A stretch of DNA of 6,042 nucleotides from Promethearchaeia archaeon (GCA_029856445.1 JAHQWY010000233.1:1-6042), one strand, 5' to 3'. Counted from the first letter of the stretch, positions 1 through 5,546 are shown. Made by a program: numbers and translations. The notes: generated by a model from the sequence alone, not told the origin.

Positions 1-504
1 ACCGAAGAAAGTATAAGATATATATGTAATAAACTTAAGGCTTCTGCGAGTGAAGAAAACATTGAAAAATGTAATCAGATTAGACTGGGAAACACACGCA
101 AAGCCTTAACTCCTAAAAATGGAGCTGTTGATGTTTTAAAAAAGTTAAAAGGATTAGGTTATACGATCGGGTTAATAACTAATTGTTCTGCCGATGTGCC
201 TCTCTTATGGAAAAACACAGAATTTTTTCATTTATTTGACGCTACTATCTTCTCTGCTTCAGTAGGTTTGAAAAAACCAGATACTCAAATATATAATTTA
301 GCATGCAAACAATTAGGAGTCGAACCAACCGAATGCCTTTTCATAGGAGATGGTGATAGTAACGAATTATCGGGAGCCTCTCATGTAGGTATGGATGCTA
401 TAATGATCCGTGATCCCAATGAAATGGATCCCTATCGTATAGTTGAGGTTGATTGGAAGGGTCGTAAAATTGAAAATTTCACAGAAATTTTAGATCTGAT
501 TTAG
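1..504 (+). CDS. HAD-superfamily hydrolase, 5'-partial (C-terminal 167 residues)
   Basis: The frame is open from the first base to a TAG at 502-504, so the start lies outside the window. An internal ATG at 196 would remove motif II and is not the true start. Three of the four HAD motifs are visible. Motif II is the LITNCS segment (Asn61-Ser63 of the fragment). Motif III is Lys92 in GLKKPD. Motif IV is GDGDSNEL, with Asp117 and Glu122 as likely metal ligands. The nucleophile motif DxD and most of the cap domain are upstream and missing. By family knowledge these are Mg-dependent phosphatases or dehalogenases with an aspartyl-phosphate intermediate; the GDGxSNEL form is common in small phosphoglycolate-phosphatase-like members. 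The substrate cannot be told. The protein is soluble, with no membrane segment. It runs convergently toward the gene at 890-1402, with the tRNA between them. Confidence 0.88.
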   Translation, partial: TEESIRYICNKLKASASEENIEKCNQIRLGNTRKALTPKNGAVDVLKKLKGLGYTIGLITNCSADVPLLWKNTEFFHLFDATIFSASVGLKKPDTQIYNLACKQLGVEPTECLFIGDGDSNELSGASHVGMDAIMIRDPNEMDPYRIVEVDWKGRKIENFTEILDLI

Positions 505-525
505 TTTTCATTTATTTTTATTTCT
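505..525 (+). terminator. oligo-T tract after the HAD gene
   Basis: A T-rich stretch begins directly after the TAG and contains T4, T3 and T5 runs. Archaeal RNA polymerase commonly stops at such tracts without a hairpin. It lies well upstream of the tRNA promoter, so read-through into the tRNA need not occur. From here to about 600 the sequence is AT-rich and I see no gene. Confidence 0.35.
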
Positions 526-604
526 CTAATATTTTCACACTTGAAGACCAAAAAGATTTTTATGAGATTCTGTACTTTACTTTCTATCTTATTTATGATT
601 ATAT

Positions 605-614
605 TTTATATATA
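605..614 (+). promoter_or_regulatory. TATA box for the tRNA-Phe gene
   Basis: TTTATATATA is centred about 33 bp before the first tRNA base. With the usual archaeal TATA-to-start distance of about 26 bp, transcription would begin near 635-637 and leave a short leader for RNase P to remove. The following 25 bases are purine-rich and unstructured. The tRNA therefore appears to have its own promoter. Confidence 0.55.
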
Positions 615-662
615 GTCAAAAAAAATAAGATAAAATAACATTGGCAAGGTGGCGTAGCCCGG

Positions 663-697
663 TATGTATGCTTTGGAGCTTTTCCACTGATGGGTAA
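663..697 (+). other. tRNA-Phe intron 1 (35 nt, D-loop, after position 19)
   Basis: The central BHB helix is GCCC (657-660) with GGGT (692-695), four pairs including one G-U. The 3-nt bulges are GG|T (661-663) and AA|G (696-698), with cuts after 662 and 697. The outer helix is the D-stem GCGT/ACGC, with only A14 and A21 unpaired between it and the core. The intron body contains a small TGGA/TCCA hairpin. Shifting the cut by one also gives an acceptable D-loop but loses the core helix, so this boundary is preferred. Confidence 0.85.
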
Positions 698-708
698 GAA
701 CGCACCAG

Positions 709-736
709 ATCCATCGGATTTACCGATAAAGGTGAT
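709..736 (+). other. tRNA-Phe intron 2 (28 nt, anticodon stem, after position 30)
   Basis: The core helix is CACC (703-706) with GGTG (731-734), four perfect pairs. The bulges are AG|A (707-709) and AT|A (735-737). The intron body is a hairpin ATCGG-ATTTA-CCGAT (713-727). Cutting one base later would give the same mature tRNA, but only this position gives a paired core. The anticodon itself lies entirely in the downstream exon, so the usual 37/38 site is not used. The 5' exon between introns 1 and 2 is only 11 nt (698-708). Confidence 0.9.
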
Positions 737-757
737 ACTGAAGATCTGGGTATCGAG

Positions 758-793
758 AAAAAAAGTTTTGGTTGATTCAACCATTTTCGACAA
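758..793 (+). other. tRNA-Phe intron 3 (36 nt, T-stem, after position 51)
   Basis: This intron splits the T-stem strand GAGGG into GAG (755-757) and GG (794-795). The core helix is ATCG (752-755) with CGAC (788-791): three pairs plus an A-C mismatch at the outer end, so it is a relaxed BHB. The bulges are AG|A (756-758) and AA|G (792-794). The body is a strong hairpin: AAAA (759-762) with TTTT (784-787), then GGTT/AACC around a GATTC loop. No other cut gives a T-stem complementary to CCCTC. Confidence 0.8.
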
Positions 794-798
794 GGTTC

Positions 799-825
799 AA
801 AAAAAAAAGCCCGCTTTCGAGCTTT
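799..825 (-). terminator. possible minus-strand hairpin terminator inside tRNA intron 4
   Basis: Read on the minus strand this is an 8-bp stem (AAAGCTCG with CGGGCTTT, one G-U) with loop AAAG, followed by ten T. It lies 65 bp past the stop of the minus-strand gene at 890-1402. On the plus strand the G-U becomes a C-A mismatch, so the hairpin is more stable in the antisense direction. It may end that gene's transcript, but its primary identity is intron sequence. Confidence 0.35.
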
Positions 826-833
826 ATTGGGTC
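802..833 (+). other. tRNA-Phe intron 4 (32 nt, T-loop, after position 59)
   Basis: The core helix is TTCA (796-799) with TGGG (828-831), four pairs, two of them G-U. The bulges are AA|A (800-802) and TC|T (832-834). The outer helix is the T-stem itself, directly abutting the core (G795-C835, G794-C836). Removal gives the standard loop TTCAAAT. The intron begins inside a ten-A run (799-808) and holds a hairpin, 806-825. The exon between introns 3 and 4 is only 8 nt (794-801). Confidence 0.85.
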
Positions 834-889
834 TCCCTCCCTTGCCATAATTCTCTCTTTATTAATATTGTAGAGTTGATAAATTCAAA

Positions 890-1402
890 TTAATTTCTTC
901 TGAAATCATCTTTTATAAGTTTTTGAAATAGGGGGTTATCTTCATCGATAAATTCCCAGAACTCGTTATATAACTCTTCAAGATAATTAACACTTTTCTT
1001 GAGTTCACGATTATTTTTAGTAATATTATCATCTTCCTTTCTTGTTGGATTATATTCTAGATAATTTCCTTCCAAGATTAGATTTTCGAAAAGCTCATCA
1101 TCATTAGTTTTATTCATTTTATATTTTAATGCTTTTTCTTCAGTGATATTTTTAGCAAATTCGAAATCTACCCTCTGATAGCCACGTACGGTACAATTTT
1201 TATCGACAAAGGCTTGAAATTGGTGCTCACATACTAAACCACTTACGATAGACATAGTTGATAATCCTTTTGCTTGGTTAATAACCGATTTAGGAAATTG
1301 CAGAACTTTCTCAGCTTTACACACAGGGCAAATAAACCGAATTTTGGCGTGATTATCAAAAGGAGTGATATCTGTGCTAGGAGAAAGTTTACTAGTAGCC
1401 AT
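890..1402 (-). CDS. putative zinc-binding protein, CPxC...CxH type (170 aa)
   Basis: ATG at 1402-1400 is preceded by a good Shine-Dalgarno AGAGGT (1409-1414) with 6-nt spacing, which fixes the start. The protein has a short polar N-terminus. A compact domain follows (about residues 18-83) with Cys25-Pro-Val-Cys28 and Cys58-Glu-His60, a plausible four-ligand zinc site, and then an FVDKNCTVRGYQ segment. The C-terminal half (86-170) is charged, mostly helical and probably soluble. There is no signal peptide or membrane segment. I do not recognise a named family. Its look is that of small lineage-specific Asgard proteins, but that is an impression only. It is third in a row of minus-strand genes, separated by 105 bp and with its own promoter candidate, so it is likely monocistronic. 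Confidence 0.8.
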   Translation of the reverse strand: MATSKLSPSTDITPFDNHAKIRFICPVCKAEKVLQFPKSVINQAKGLSTMSIVSGLVCEHQFQAFVDKNCTVRGYQRVDFEFAKNITEEKALKYKMNKTNDDELFENLILEGNYLEYNPTRKEDDNITKNNRELKKSVNYLEELYNEFWEFIDEDNPLFQKLIKDDFRRN

Positions 1403-1448
1403 AATAAGACCTCTAATTTATGATCAGAAATTAAACATAAAAACTCCC

Positions 1449-1456
1449 TTATAAAT
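1449..1456 (-). promoter_or_regulatory. candidate TATA box for the 890-1402 gene
   Basis: On the minus strand this reads ATTTATAA, 47-54 bp before the start codon. It would place transcription start about 25 bp before the ATG, leaving room for the Shine-Dalgarno at 1409-1414. The region is AT-rich, so chance matches are likely. Confidence 0.4.
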
Positions 1457-1507
1457 CATTAGAGACTAAAATGATAATTAAAATGCTTAATTTATATCAA
1501 ATCTTAA

Positions 1508-2053
1508 TTATGTGTTTTCAGGTTCAAATTTTACATTCATATTTGTCTCATCCAATTCAAAATTAATTATAAGATTTGATACTAAATCGTTTTCAATCTT
1601 GAATGTGTGTTTTCCTTCGGTTAGTATATTGAGAGATTCTGTATCTAATTTAATTAAAATACTGATAGTATCACCTAATCCTATTGTTCGCCCACTTAAT
1701 TTACCTTCAAGAATATCATCTAATTTAAATGAATCTCCTTTATGAAAAATTAAGAAACGATCCTTAATTATTTCAAGGTCAATAGAATCTTTTGAAATGT
1801 TAATCGGTTTATCATCTATTAAAAATTTCACATATTCAGAAAAATCAAAATTTTGTAGATCAAAGTTCTTTAAATTAAAGTCTCCTAACTCAATGTTTTC
1901 AGGAATTACGAATGGAAGTAGTAAATTAATAACTTTTATTTGTATAGAATCTCCTTTTCCATCCCCAGTAGTATCTACAGTGTAAACACTTTCTTTTGGT
2001 GGAAAAATCTTCTTAATTAATACTTTAAACGCAGATAAATCAAATGATATAAG
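1508..2053 (-). pseudogene. acidic beta-rich protein with Ca-loop-like motif; start codon missing (5'-broken?)
   Basis: The open frame runs 181 codons from 2053 to a TAA at 1508-1510 and keeps protein-like composition throughout. It contains no ATG or TTG; the only usual start is a GTG at 1831-1829. That GTG has no Shine-Dalgarno and would discard a well-formed N-terminal third. That part holds DTTGDGKGD (bases 1949-1975), resembling the DxxGDGxxD calcium loops of dockerin or thrombospondin-3 repeats. The rest alternates hydrophobic and polar residues, as in a beta-sandwich, ending in an acidic tail. Just upstream in frame is ATG-GGT followed by two stops, TGA and TAG (2065-2054). Either the gene lost its 5' end or acquired nonsense mutations, or it starts at a rare codon such as ATT. 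No function can be named. It lies 87 bp downstream of the dehydrogenase gene on the same strand. Confidence 0.6.
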
Positions 2054-2140
2054 CTATCAACCCATAAGTACTTACGTGTATCTTTTATTTACTATGAAAT
2101 TAAAAATTTTGCTTAAAATTCAATAAGTTGGGTTGCGATG

Positions 2141-3163
2141 TTATATAACTATTTCAGAAATCTTGACAGGCCTATTCTCTTCATATGATTTTTGGGCAGC
2201 CACAGCTAGTACTACATTTCGAAGACCATCTTCTCCATTTGGCGAGGGTTCTCTGTTATTTTGTAAACATTCAAGGAAGTCTTGTAATTCTGCAGCGTAA
2301 GAATCCATATATCTTTGTAAAAAAAAGTATGGGATGTTATCTTCCTTGATCTTTTCAGCTGTATATAACCGTACTGTATTCAATTGTTCATTTTCCGCAA
2401 TTGCACATCCTTTTGAACCAAATACTTCAACACGTTGGTCATATCCATATACTGCTTGACGGGAATTATCAATCATTCCAATTACTCCATTTTCAAATTT
2501 TAAAATTACCACCGCAGTATCTATATCTCCCGCTTTACCTATTTTAGGATCTACAAGAACTGCACCTTTCGTATATACTTCTTCAATTTCACTACCCACT
2601 TGAAAACGAGCCATATCCCAATCGTGAATTGTCATATCAAAAAGCATCCCTCCAGAGGTCTTAATATATTCAATAGGAGGCAGTGCAGGATCACGAGCAG
2701 TGACTTTAACAATATAAGGAGTTCCTATTTGACCTGAAGTGACCATCTCCCTGACTCTTTGGAAATTTCTGTCAAATCTCCTGTTAAAACCAATCATAAG
2801 TTTTACTCCTTCTCTCTTAACAATTTCTAATGTTTCTTTAATGCGTTTTAAATCTGTATCAATAGGTTTTTCACAAAAAATGTCTTTTTTTGCTCGAGCT
2901 GCTTCTTGAATGAATTTGGCGTGGGTATTAGTGGATGAAGCAATTATTATAGCATTTAATTCAGAATCATTTATAATTTCATTTGCATCTACAGTAAGTT
3001 TAGGAACACCAATTTCATAAGCCCATTTTTTTAACTTTTCATCAATATTAATGTCAGCGACCATTTTTAATTTTAGATCTGGAATTCTACATAAAACATT
3101 TTCAATATGAATTTTTCCCATTCTCCCCGCCCCTATTACTCCTGCAGTAATTGTTTTTCTCAT
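2141..3163 (-). CDS. iolG: Gfo/Idh/MocA oxidoreductase, probable inositol 2-dehydrogenase
   Basis: This is a 340-residue NAD(P)-dependent dehydrogenase of typical family length. The N-terminal Rossmann fold has GAGRMG (residues 11-16) and Asp37 at the end of the second strand, which favours NAD. CEKP supplies Lys99. The C-terminal domain has GGMLFDMTIHDWDMARF with Asp176 and His180. Lys, Asp and His match the catalytic set of Bacillus IolG in order and in Asp-to-His spacing. The reaction would be myo-inositol to scyllo-inosose, in the cytoplasm; other polyols or sugars are possible because the family is broad. ATG at 3163 has a modest AAGGG Shine-Dalgarno about 7 nt upstream. It is divergent from the GPH symporter across 140 bp, which suggests uptake and oxidation of one substrate. 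No other inositol genes lie in the window. Confidence 0.9.
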   Translation of the reverse strand: MRKTITAGVIGAGRMGKIHIENVLCRIPDLKLKMVADINIDEKLKKWAYEIGVPKLTVDANEIINDSELNAIIIASSTNTHAKFIQEAARAKKDIFCEKPIDTDLKRIKETLEIVKREGVKLMIGFNRRFDRNFQRVREMVTSGQIGTPYIVKVTARDPALPPIEYIKTSGGMLFDMTIHDWDMARFQVGSEIEEVYTKGAVLVDPKIGKAGDIDTAVVILKFENGVIGMIDNSRQAVYGYDQRVEVFGSKGCAIAENEQLNTVRLYTAEKIKEDNIPYFFLQRYMDSYAAELQDFLECLQNNREPSPNGEDGLRNVVLAVAAQKSYEENRPVKISEIVI

Positions 3164-3196
3164 TAGATTACCCTTATAATTTTTTCATAAGAATTT

Positions 3197-3211
3197 ATCT
3201 AAATTCTAGAT
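3197..3211. promoter_or_regulatory. inverted repeat in the divergent control region (possible operator)
   Basis: ATCTA-AATTC-TAGAT is a perfect 5-bp inverted repeat with a 5-bp centre, located 34-48 bp before the dehydrogenase start and 93 bp before the symporter start. A dimeric regulator could bind here and coordinate both genes. The whole 3164-3303 gap is AT-rich, so this could be chance. A TTTATT at 3265-3270 is a weak TATA candidate for the symporter. Confidence 0.25.
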
Positions 3212-3303
3212 TAAGCTCTTTAATATTTTCTCTAAGATATATTTTTATAGAAATAGAGCAAATGTTTATTCATATTTGATTAATTAAAAAAAAAATTGAT
3301 TTT

Positions 3304-4725
3304 ATGAGCAATAATAAAAATCAAAATATATCGTTAAAAAGGAAAATTGCATTTGCGTTCGGAGAAGTTGGGGATAATACTGCCATGCAAACATTTACAT
3401 TTCTAATTTTCACTTTCTATTTTGCAATTGTAGGAATACCTGTACTATTAATCAGTGGTGGGTTTATTGTATGGAGTTTATGGAATGGTATTAATGATCC
3501 ACTAATAGGGTATCTTTCTGATCGAACAAAAACTAAATGGGGACGAAGAATACCGTGGATGGCAGCCGCTACTATCCCCTTAGCGATTATAATGATACTT
3601 CTATTTACACCTCCAGTTGATCTTAACTCACCTACAATTAACTTCTTATATTTTTTTCTCATCCTTATCCTATTCGATACAACCTATACAGCTTTTAATT
3701 TGAATTACAATGCCGTTTTTTCTGAAATGTATGTATCTATGGAAGAACGTAGTTCAATAGGAAAAGTAAGGATAAGTTTCGTAATGGTTGCGTTGATTTT
3801 CGCATTTCTTCTACCTACCCTGATTATTGATAATATTCTAGGTGTTATTCCAGATACAGATCCCGCCATAAAAGATCCGAATACTTTGGGACAATACCAA
3901 TTAACAGGTATTATCGCTGCAATAATAATCGTTGTAACATATTTCATTCTCTTGAAGTGGGGTGTAAAAGAACCTAAGCATATATCTAAAGATGCTGAAA
4001 CTGCTATGTCTTTTTCTATAACTCTAAGAAAAACATTTAAAAATAAATCGTTTCAATGGTTTTTGATACCAGCTTTGGGGACATGGATTGTTATAAACAT
4101 TTTACCCACATTAGCGCCTCTCTTTATGAAACATGCTTTAGATATTGAAAATGATAATCTTATTGGAGTATTACTTGCATTACAATTCATTGTGGCCGCA
4201 ATATCTACACCATTGTGGGAAAAAATAAGAAAAATTAAAGGAGCTCGTATGGCAGGATTAATAGGAATAGCGTCATGGATAATTCCAATTATAATTTTTG
4301 CATTCTCAGTTAGTATTGAGATGGCTTTTATCGTACAAATTTTCAATGGGATTGGTCTTGGTGGTGGGTTATACTTTTATGATCAATGTATTGCTGAAAT
4401 CATTGATGAAGATGAAATTACTCACGGAACACGACGATCTGGGATTTATTATGCAGTTCTTAATTTCTTTATCAGATTATCAACAATTATTAATTTCTTC
4501 ATAATCGGTATTGTATTTTCTACAACAGATTGGAATACTTACACACCGAATCCAGGAATTAATACTATATTAGGACTTCAGATTTTAATGGGCATCTATC
4601 CAGCTATTATTCTTTTGATTTCTTGGATCGGGATGTATTACTATCCTATTAAAGGAGAAAAACTAGCTGAGAATAGAAGGAAGTTAACAGAATTACATGA
4701 GAAGAAGTTGGATGCTTTAAGATAA
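3304..4725 (+). CDS. GPH-family (MelB-like) sugar/polyol cation symporter, MFS fold
   Basis: This is a 473-residue protein with about 12 hydrophobic helices, roughly at 20-44, 48-70, 84-103, 111-133, 156-175, 200-218, 251-275, 284-303, 315-337, 340-365, 380-405 and 422-447. The GPH signature NDPLIGYLSDRT...GRRIP occupies residues 64-84 after helix 2. The matching half-two motif is DEDEITHGTRRSGIYYA (368-384). Aligned by eye to MelB, its cation aspartates D55 and D124 become Asn61 and Asn132, while D59 is kept as Asp65; this points to proton rather than sodium coupling (inference). The substrate is probably a sugar or polyol, perhaps inositol given the divergent dehydrogenase. The ATG has no Shine-Dalgarno, only an A-rich leader, so the mRNA may be leaderless or nearly so. 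The C-terminal tail (451-473) is charged and cytoplasmic. Confidence 0.92.
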   Translation: MSNNKNQNISLKRKIAFAFGEVGDNTAMQTFTFLIFTFYFAIVGIPVLLISGGFIVWSLWNGINDPLIGYLSDRTKTKWGRRIPWMAAATIPLAIIMILLFTPPVDLNSPTINFLYFFLILILFDTTYTAFNLNYNAVFSEMYVSMEERSSIGKVRISFVMVALIFAFLLPTLIIDNILGVIPDTDPAIKDPNTLGQYQLTGIIAAIIIVVTYFILLKWGVKEPKHISKDAETAMSFSITLRKTFKNKSFQWFLIPALGTWIVINILPTLAPLFMKHALDIENDNLIGVLLALQFIVAAISTPLWEKIRKIKGARMAGLIGIASWIIPIIIFAFSVSIEMAFIVQIFNGIGLGGGLYFYDQCIAEIIDEDEITHGTRRSGIYYAVLNFFIRLSTIINFFIIGIVFSTTDWNTYTPNPGINTILGLQILMGIYPAIILLISWIGMYYYPIKGEKLAENRRKLTELHEKKLDALR

Positions 4726-4737
4726 AAATACAAAAAA

Positions 4738-4752
4738 TTTTCTTTTTATTTC
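4738..4752 (+). terminator. oligo-T terminator after the symporter gene
   Basis: A T4-C-T5-A-T3 tract lies 12 bp after the TAA. It suits hairpin-free archaeal termination and sits just before the Hsp20 promoter, separating the two plus-strand genes. Confidence 0.45.
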
Positions 4753-4767
4753 ATATTAAGATACAAA

Positions 4768-4783
4768 CGAAACTTTTTATATA
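4768..4783 (+). promoter_or_regulatory. strong BRE/TATA promoter of the Hsp20 gene
   Basis: CGAAAC (BRE-like) runs into TTTTTATATA, close to the archaeal BRE-TATA consensus. Transcription would start near 4805, giving a leader of about 29 nt that contains GGAGA (4819-4823) 10 nt before the ATG. This is the clearest promoter in the window, fitting a highly inducible chaperone. Confidence 0.65.
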
Positions 4784-4833
4784 ACTTTCATTTATTTTTC
4801 GTTATTCTGTAAATTTTTGGAGATCTGAATATA

Positions 4834-5469
4834 ATGGATGAAAATTTTGAAGATAAATCTGAGGAAGATGAGAAAGAGACTGAAATAGACATAGAAAGTG
4901 AAAAGAAAAAAGAAGAAATAAACTTAAAAAAGAAACAGACTTTTTTTTTGAACCAATCGAAGGATTCAATGATAGAAATTTCTGATTGGGGGCCATTTAG
5001 AATTAGACCCACTGAGTCTTTAGAAATTTTAGAAATTGAATCATTTTATAGAACTCCCTTAACAAATATAATCGAAAATGAAAATGGATATAATCTTTTT
5101 GTTGAATTACCAGGTTTGGATAAAAAACATGTAAAAATAACTCTTCAAGAAGGTATTCTAGAAATAATTGGTGAAAAAGCTCTAAAACATAAAGCGGATA
5201 AAGAAGATAAAAAAGAGAAAGAGAAAAAAGAAGAAAAGAAAGATAAACATAAAGACAAAAAAGATAAAAAAAAGGAGAAAGAAAAAAAGGTTGAAGGAGA
5301 TTACTTGAGAAGAGAATTCAGATCAGAAAGCTTCTATCGATGTTTTCATTTACCCGAAGAGATCGACTTAGAAGGAATTGATGCAAGTTTTAAGTATGGG
5401 GTACTAAGACTTAAAATACCTAAAAAAACTTATGAGATAGAAGGTAAGAAGGTAATAGAAATAAATTAA
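4834..5469 (+). CDS. hsp20: Hsp20 / alpha-crystallin small heat shock protein with Lys-rich insertion
   Basis: This is a 211-residue ATP-independent holdase chaperone, cytoplasmic and normally a large oligomer. It has a highly acidic then basic N-terminal arm (1-35) and a linker. The alpha-crystallin domain begins about residue 74 with PLTNIIENENGYNLFVELPGL. Strands run to about 114; an insertion of about 40 residues follows (115-154); the domain resumes with DYLRREFRSESFYRCFHLPEEI. The family signature ASFKYGVLRLKIPK is at 184-197 and the C-terminal IxI motif is Ile208-Glu-Ile210. Archaeal Hsp20 proteins are usually about 140-170 residues, so the excess is the N-arm and the insertion. The insertion falls in the loop that in microbial sHsps swaps between dimer partners. 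The ATG is fixed by GGAGA 10 nt upstream. The gene is convergent with the zinc-ribbon gene, 77 bp away. Confidence 0.93.
   Translation: MDENFEDKSEEDEKETEIDIESEKKKEEINLKKKQTFFLNQSKDSMIEISDWGPFRIRPTESLEILEIESFYRTPLTNIIENENGYNLFVELPGLDKKHVKITLQEGILEIIGEKALKHKADKEDKKEKEKKEEKKDKHKDKKDKKKEKEKKVEGDYLRREFRSESFYRCFHLPEEIDLEGIDASFKYGVLRLKIPKKTYEIEGKKVIEIN
5179..5295 (+). repeat. low-complexity Lys/Glu/Asp tract within Hsp20
   Basis: Residues 116-154 are almost only Lys, Glu and Asp (plus two further His in KHK units), built from irregular KDK, KEK and EKK units. The DNA is nearly all purine on the plus strand and A-rich. No exact tandem unit is visible, but slippage-type growth is plausible. The reading frame continues cleanly on both sides. 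Confidence 0.75.
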
Positions 5470-5483
5470 TTTGAATTAAAGAT

Positions 5484-5499
5484 ATTTTTATTTTCTTCT
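5484..5499 (+). terminator. oligo-T terminator after Hsp20
   Basis: T5-A-T4-C-TT-C-T follows the Hsp20 stop by about 15 bp. The rest of the 77-bp convergent gap is AT-rich; on the minus strand a T5 run near 5538-5542 could serve the opposing gene. Confidence 0.35.
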
Positions 5500-5546
5500 C
5501 ATCAGAAATAATACTATAGAATGTTGAAGAATTTTATAAAAAGTGA

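Larger units (their letters stand above)
643..847 (+). tRNA. trnF: tRNA-Phe(GAA) interrupted by four BHB introns
   Basis: After removal of 663-697, 709-736, 758-793 and 802-833, a 74-nt tRNA remains. The acceptor is GGCAAGG (643-649) with CCTTGCC (840-846) and discriminator A847. U8 and G9 are followed by a D-stem GCGT/ACGC with loop AGCCCGGGA (A14, G15, G18G19, A21). A26 precedes the anticodon stem CCAGA/TCTGG. The anticodon loop is CTGAAGA (738-744), with U33, anticodon GAA and G37. The variable loop is GTATC, with C48 opposite G15. The T-stem is GAGGG/CCCTC with loop TTCAAAT. All 21 stem pairs are Watson-Crick. GAA plus A73 identify Phe. CCA is not encoded and must be added. The gene sits alone between convergent protein genes and is much richer in G+C than its surroundings. 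Every exon join has a BHB-like structure (see the intron entries). Unspliced, it does not read as a tRNA, so the call rests on this reconstruction. Confidence 0.95.

Noticed and set aside
671..680. CTTTGGAGC as a tRNA-Pro(UGG) anticodon loop
   Set aside because: The flanking TATGC has no 3' partner, and the T-arm would not form. The segment lies inside intron 1.
710..716. CCA or CAT in 711-714 as a Trp or Met anticodon
   Set aside because: Position 33 would be C, or position 37 a pyrimidine. CTGAAGA at 738-744 gives a perfect Phe loop instead.
789..795. GACAAGG competing with GGCAAGG for CCTTGCC (switch-like)
   Set aside because: It spans the intron 3 / exon boundary; the similarity is short and there is no regulated gene downstream on that strand.
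643..847. The island as a MITE with terminal inverted repeats, an SRP or RNase P RNA, or a riboswitch
   Set aside because: The 8-bp terminal repeats are the tRNA acceptor stem, there is no target-site duplication, and no SRP or RNase P core motif is visible. The four-intron tRNA explains every stem.
599..893. Short ORFs on both strands over the tRNA region
   Set aside because: They overlap the tRNA, have no ribosome site and no recognisable protein features.
2054..2062. TGA/TAG read through as selenocysteine or pyrrolysine in the 1508-2053 gene
   Set aside because: Two consecutive different stops two codons after an ATG, with no hairpin element seen; decay or truncation is simpler.
3417..4504. 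Antisense and alternate-frame ORFs within the symporter gene
   Set aside because: They are shadows of the strongly supported GPH coding frame.
4788..5012. Minus-strand Ser/Phe-rich ORFs opposite the Hsp20 N-terminus
   Set aside because: They are the complement of the Lys/Glu-rich coding sequence, with low-complexity composition and no start signal.
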